Positions 31,828-33,966 of a DNA stretch of 33,966 nucleotides are shown one piece after another. Position 1 is the stretch's first letter; the number at the start of each line of letters is the position of its first letter. The stretch is from an uncultured Propionibacteriaceae bacterium. GTDB taxonomy: Bacteria > Actinomycetota > Actinomycetes > Propionibacteriales > Propionibacteriaceae. The notes beneath the pieces were generated by a model. The model saw nothing but the letters and a program-made list of their open reading frames with translations. It searched no databases and was not told where the DNA came from. Made by a program: the position numbers and the translations under genes. Where the stretch lies: positions 1 to 33,966 of the forward strand of contig CALLVV010000013.1 of the NCBI GenBank assembly GCA_938012815.1, given 5' to 3'.

Positions 31828-31869
31828 TGTGAAGGATTGTGTACCGTGTACGCCGCACAATTCTTCACA
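31828..31869. promoter_or_regulatory. Dyad operator candidate between deoA and the MFS gene
   Basis: TGTGAAGGATTGTG (31828-31841) and CACAATTCTTCACA (31856-31869) are 14-nt arms with one mismatch, 14 nt apart. The spacer holds GTGTAC-type repeats. The dyad lies directly upstream of the MFS -10 candidate CATAAT (31874-31879) and 45-86 nt upstream of the deoA start, so one regulator could control both. Confidence 0.5.
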
Positions 31870-31885
31870 ATGACATAATCCCGGA

Positions 31886-33061
31886 ATGAGTGCTGACGCC
31901 CGGCGGGCCCGGTGGGGTGTCGTCATGCTGTTCTGGTTGAACGGGGTGGCGTGGTCGTCGATCCTGCCCAGATATCCCGAGATCAAGGAGTCCCTGAGGC
32001 TCGACGACCAGTGGTGGGGCATCGCGGTGGCGATCGGCCCCGTCGGCGGCCTGGTTGCGGGACTGGTGACGGCCGCACTGATCCGGCGGTACTCGTCGGC
32101 GTGGGTGTCGGTGGTCTCGCAGGCGGTGGGGATTGCCATGCTGAACCTCATCGGCAACGCTCCTGCGGCCTGGGTGTTCGCGGTGGGGGTGTTCCTGATG
32201 GCGAGCCTCGACACGTTGACCGACATCTCGATGAACGCCCACGGACTGCGCGTCCAGGAACTCTACGGTCGCCCGATCCTCAACAGCTTCCACGGTTGGT
32301 GGTCGATCGGTGCGGTGTGCGGGGGTTTCATCGGGTCCGCCGCCGGGCAGGCGGGGATTCCCGTCTGGGTGCAGTGTGTTGCGGCGACGGTGGTGTTCGG
32401 TGGGATGTCGCTGGGTGCGAAGGCCCTGCTGCTGCCCGGTCTGGACCATGACCCACAGGCCGAGAGGAGCCGGCGACAGCGACGGCGGTGCCTCCCCGCG
32501 AGGCTCGTCGTGCGACTCGCGGCTCTCGGGTTGCTCGGGGCCTCGGCCGGGCTAATGGAGGACACCGGCTCCACCTGGGGTGCGATCTACCTGGACCGGC
32601 AGTTCGAGGTCATCCCGTTCGTGGCGGGTATGGCCTTCGTCGGGTTGCAGGGGGCGCAGCTGATCGGCCGGTTCACCGGCGACGCCCTGGTGTCGCAGAT
32701 CGGACCGCGGTTCGCCGTCGTACAGGGCGGCATCATCGCTTTTCTCGGCATGGGATTGTCGTTGATCTGGCCGTCCCCGACCACCGCGGTCCTGGGTTTC
32801 GCCTGCGTCGGCTGGGGTGTTGCGACAGCGATCCCGTCGGCCATGCACGCCGCTGACGAGCTGCCCGACATGAACCACGGCGACGGGCTGATGGTCGTCA
32901 CCTGGATGATGCGAATCGGTTTCTTCGCGGGTCCGCCGTTGATCGGTGCCCTGTCGGAGGCCACCGACCTGCGCCTGGCACTGTGGGTGGTCCCGGCCTT
33001 CGCGATAGTGATCTTGGCACTGAGCCCGTCGCTGGGCCGAGATGTCAGTGGGAGACGATGA
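31886..33061 (+). CDS. MFS transporter
   Basis: A 391-residue major facilitator with about twelve membrane segments in two halves, joined by an Arg-rich cytoplasmic loop (about 192-210, ERSRRQRRR). The N-terminal half contains FWLNGVAWSSILPRYPEI and the conserved SMNAHGLRVQELYGRPILNSFHG, typical of the YbjJ-like subgroup, whose substrates are poorly known. The ATG at 31886 has CATAAT 6 nt upstream and no ribosome site. Divergence from deoA across a shared dyad suggests, but does not show, a nucleoside-related substrate. Confidence 0.9.
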   Translation: MSADARRARWGVVMLFWLNGVAWSSILPRYPEIKESLRLDDQWWGIAVAIGPVGGLVAGLVTAALIRRYSSAWVSVVSQAVGIAMLNLIGNAPAAWVFAVGVFLMASLDTLTDISMNAHGLRVQELYGRPILNSFHGWWSIGAVCGGFIGSAAGQAGIPVWVQCVAATVVFGGMSLGAKALLLPGLDHDPQAERSRRQRRRCLPARLVVRLAALGLLGASAGLMEDTGSTWGAIYLDRQFEVIPFVAGMAFVGLQGAQLIGRFTGDALVSQIGPRFAVVQGGIIAFLGMGLSLIWPSPTTAVLGFACVGWGVATAIPSAMHAADELPDMNHGDGLMVVTWMMRIGFFAGPPLIGALSEATDLRLALWVVPAFAIVILALSPSLGRDVSGRR

Positions 33062-33090
33062 CGACGTGCCGGGCGAATCCGTCGGCGATG

Positions 33091-33126
33091 TTCCGTGGAT
33101 TCGGGCTGCCACCCGAATCCACGGAA
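33091..33126 (+). terminator. Hairpin after the MFS gene
   Basis: A perfect 15-bp stem (TTCCGTGGATTCGGG/CCCGAATCCACGGAA) with a 6-nt loop, 30 nt after the MFS stop codon. There is no U-tract. It may serve both the MFS gene and the convergent esterase. The remaining sequence to 33285 shows no gene. Confidence 0.65.
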
Positions 33127-33285
33127 ATGTGTGCTCGTCGCCCGATCGCTCAGGCCTCCGGGGATGATTTCCTGCACGCGCAGCACCAGGAAGTCAGCGA
33201 GAATCTCAATTCTGAGGCGATATCGAAGACGTCAAGGCCTCCTGAACGTGGGGTGAGACTCCAAGGACTCCTTCAGAGCTGCTTG

Positions 33286-33966
33286 TCATCCGGCCTTGCG
33301 GAGGTGGGCGACGATTCCGTCGATGTCCTGCTGGAGACGCGCCGGACGGATGAAGTGATCGCCCGGTTCCTCGTACCGCTCGTACTGGATTCCGGCCGCG
33401 TCGAGTTTTTCCGCGAACTCTTTCTGTGTGTTGAGAACAGTGTCTTCGTTCAGGACGCCCCCGAGCTTCTTAGCCATCTGGGGGAAATTGCTCCACAGGG
33501 TCTTGAGCCGGTCGGTTCCGGCGACAAGGAAGATCCGTTTGTTGCGGTATTTCTCGATGTTCTCGACGGGATTGTCCGCAGTGATGAGATCCTGACGCCA
33601 TTCGAGTTCGGGGAATCCGTACACAGTGCCACCACCGAGTTCAACAAGGGCCGAGGTGATATTTGCCCAGCGGACGATCACATCGGTGACTGCCATGCCG
33701 CTGAGTCGTATGTCGTAGCTCGTGGTGCGCAGGTTGGCGGGGCCGGAGTGCGCGCTGACCGAGGCGAAGTGGTCACTGTACTTGGCGGTGTATTTGAGGG
33801 CGCCGAACCCGCCCATGGAGAATCCGGAGACGGCGCGTCCGGCCTGTTCCGGGAAGGTGCGGAAGGTGGCGTCCACCCAGGGGATGAGCTCCTCGATCTG
33901 GAAGGTCTCCCAGTCGCGTTTCCTGTTTCGGGCGGACACAGGGTTGCAGTGCCAGCTGACGCCCGC
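33286..33966 (-). CDS. Esterase D/antigen 85-like alpha/beta hydrolase (5' end outside window)
   Basis: The C-terminal 226 residues of a hydrolase of the putative esterase family (esterase D, Fbp/antigen 85, enterochelin esterase fold). The nucleophile serine is in GFSMGGFGALKY, the acid residue is probably in VAGTDRL and the histidine in EPGDHF. The frame stays open to the window edge and reads SWHCNP just before, a block found ahead of ETFQIEELIPWVD in this family, so the gene starts beyond 33966. A signal peptide and true start cannot be judged. It converges on the MFS gene. Confidence 0.88.
   Translation of the reverse strand, partial: AGVSWHCNPVSARNRKRDWETFQIEELIPWVDATFRTFPEQAGRAVSGFSMGGFGALKYTAKYSDHFASVSAHSGPANLRTTSYDIRLSGMAVTDVIVRWANITSALVELGGGTVYGFPELEWRQDLITADNPVENIEKYRNKRIFLVAGTDRLKTLWSNFPQMAKKLGGVLNEDTVLNTQKEFAEKLDAAGIQYERYEEPGDHFIRPARLQQDIDGIVAHLRKAG

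Overview
The window is high-GC chromosomal DNA centred on the replication origin of an actinobacterium. The gene order dnaA-dnaN-recF-dciA on one side and rpmH-rnpA-yidD-yidC-jag-rsmG-parA-parB on the other, the TTGTCCACA-type DnaA boxes, the parS sequence GTTTCACGTGAAAC and many GTG/TTG starts fit that phylum. My best guess is Propionibacteriales/Propionibacteriaceae, by inference only; no rRNA or species marker is present.

Left part (1-7046). Bases 1-270 hold a decayed DDE transposase, followed by poorly coding DNA and an orphan NarL-type response regulator that converges on dciA. Between the two stop codons sits a perfect parS. On the minus strand follow dciA, recF, a small two-helix membrane protein with its own terminator, dnaN, a DnaA-box-rich intergenic region (probable oriC) and dnaA. 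gyrB and gyrA, which usually follow dciA in this group, are absent from the window.

Centre (7047-16231). The ribosome/RNase P/membrane-insertion operon rpmH-rnpA-yidD-yidC-jag-rsmG is followed by a ThrE-type exporter. Then come 2.6 kb with no convincing intact gene, containing a decayed transposase and six parS or parS-like sites. parA (with a further parS inside its coding sequence) and parB follow. This looks like a centromere.

Right part (16232-33966). On the minus strand are a D-Ala-D-Ala ligase with a PLP aminotransferase, and a thioredoxin operon (trxB-trxA plus a coupled membrane protein). A TetR-AzlC-AzlD operon (branched-chain amino acid export) is on the plus strand and converges on an S9 prolyl oligopeptidase; a degenerate 19-bp tandem repeat lies between them. 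Next are a 3-hydroxyisobutyryl-CoA hydrolase-like protein, a SorC regulator, a divergent mntP/mntR manganese pair, an unusual multidomain protein of unknown function, a 5'-truncated fragment, tRNA-Pro(CGG), deoA divergent from an MFS transporter, and an esterase cut by the window edge.

Two patterns run through the window. The first is a cluster of eight parS or near-parS sites. The second is a set of genes (regulator, recF, aminotransferase, peptidase, hydrolase, deoA, MFS) that lack a Shine-Dalgarno sequence but have a -10-like TAnnnT (CATAAT for the MFS gene) 6-8 nt before the start codon, suggesting leaderless mRNAs. The best candidate for something poorly described is the protein at 28594-29853, with a Pro-rich linker, a coiled coil and a RelE-toxin-like C-terminus. 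No multi-gene defence system, CRISPR array or prophage is visible.
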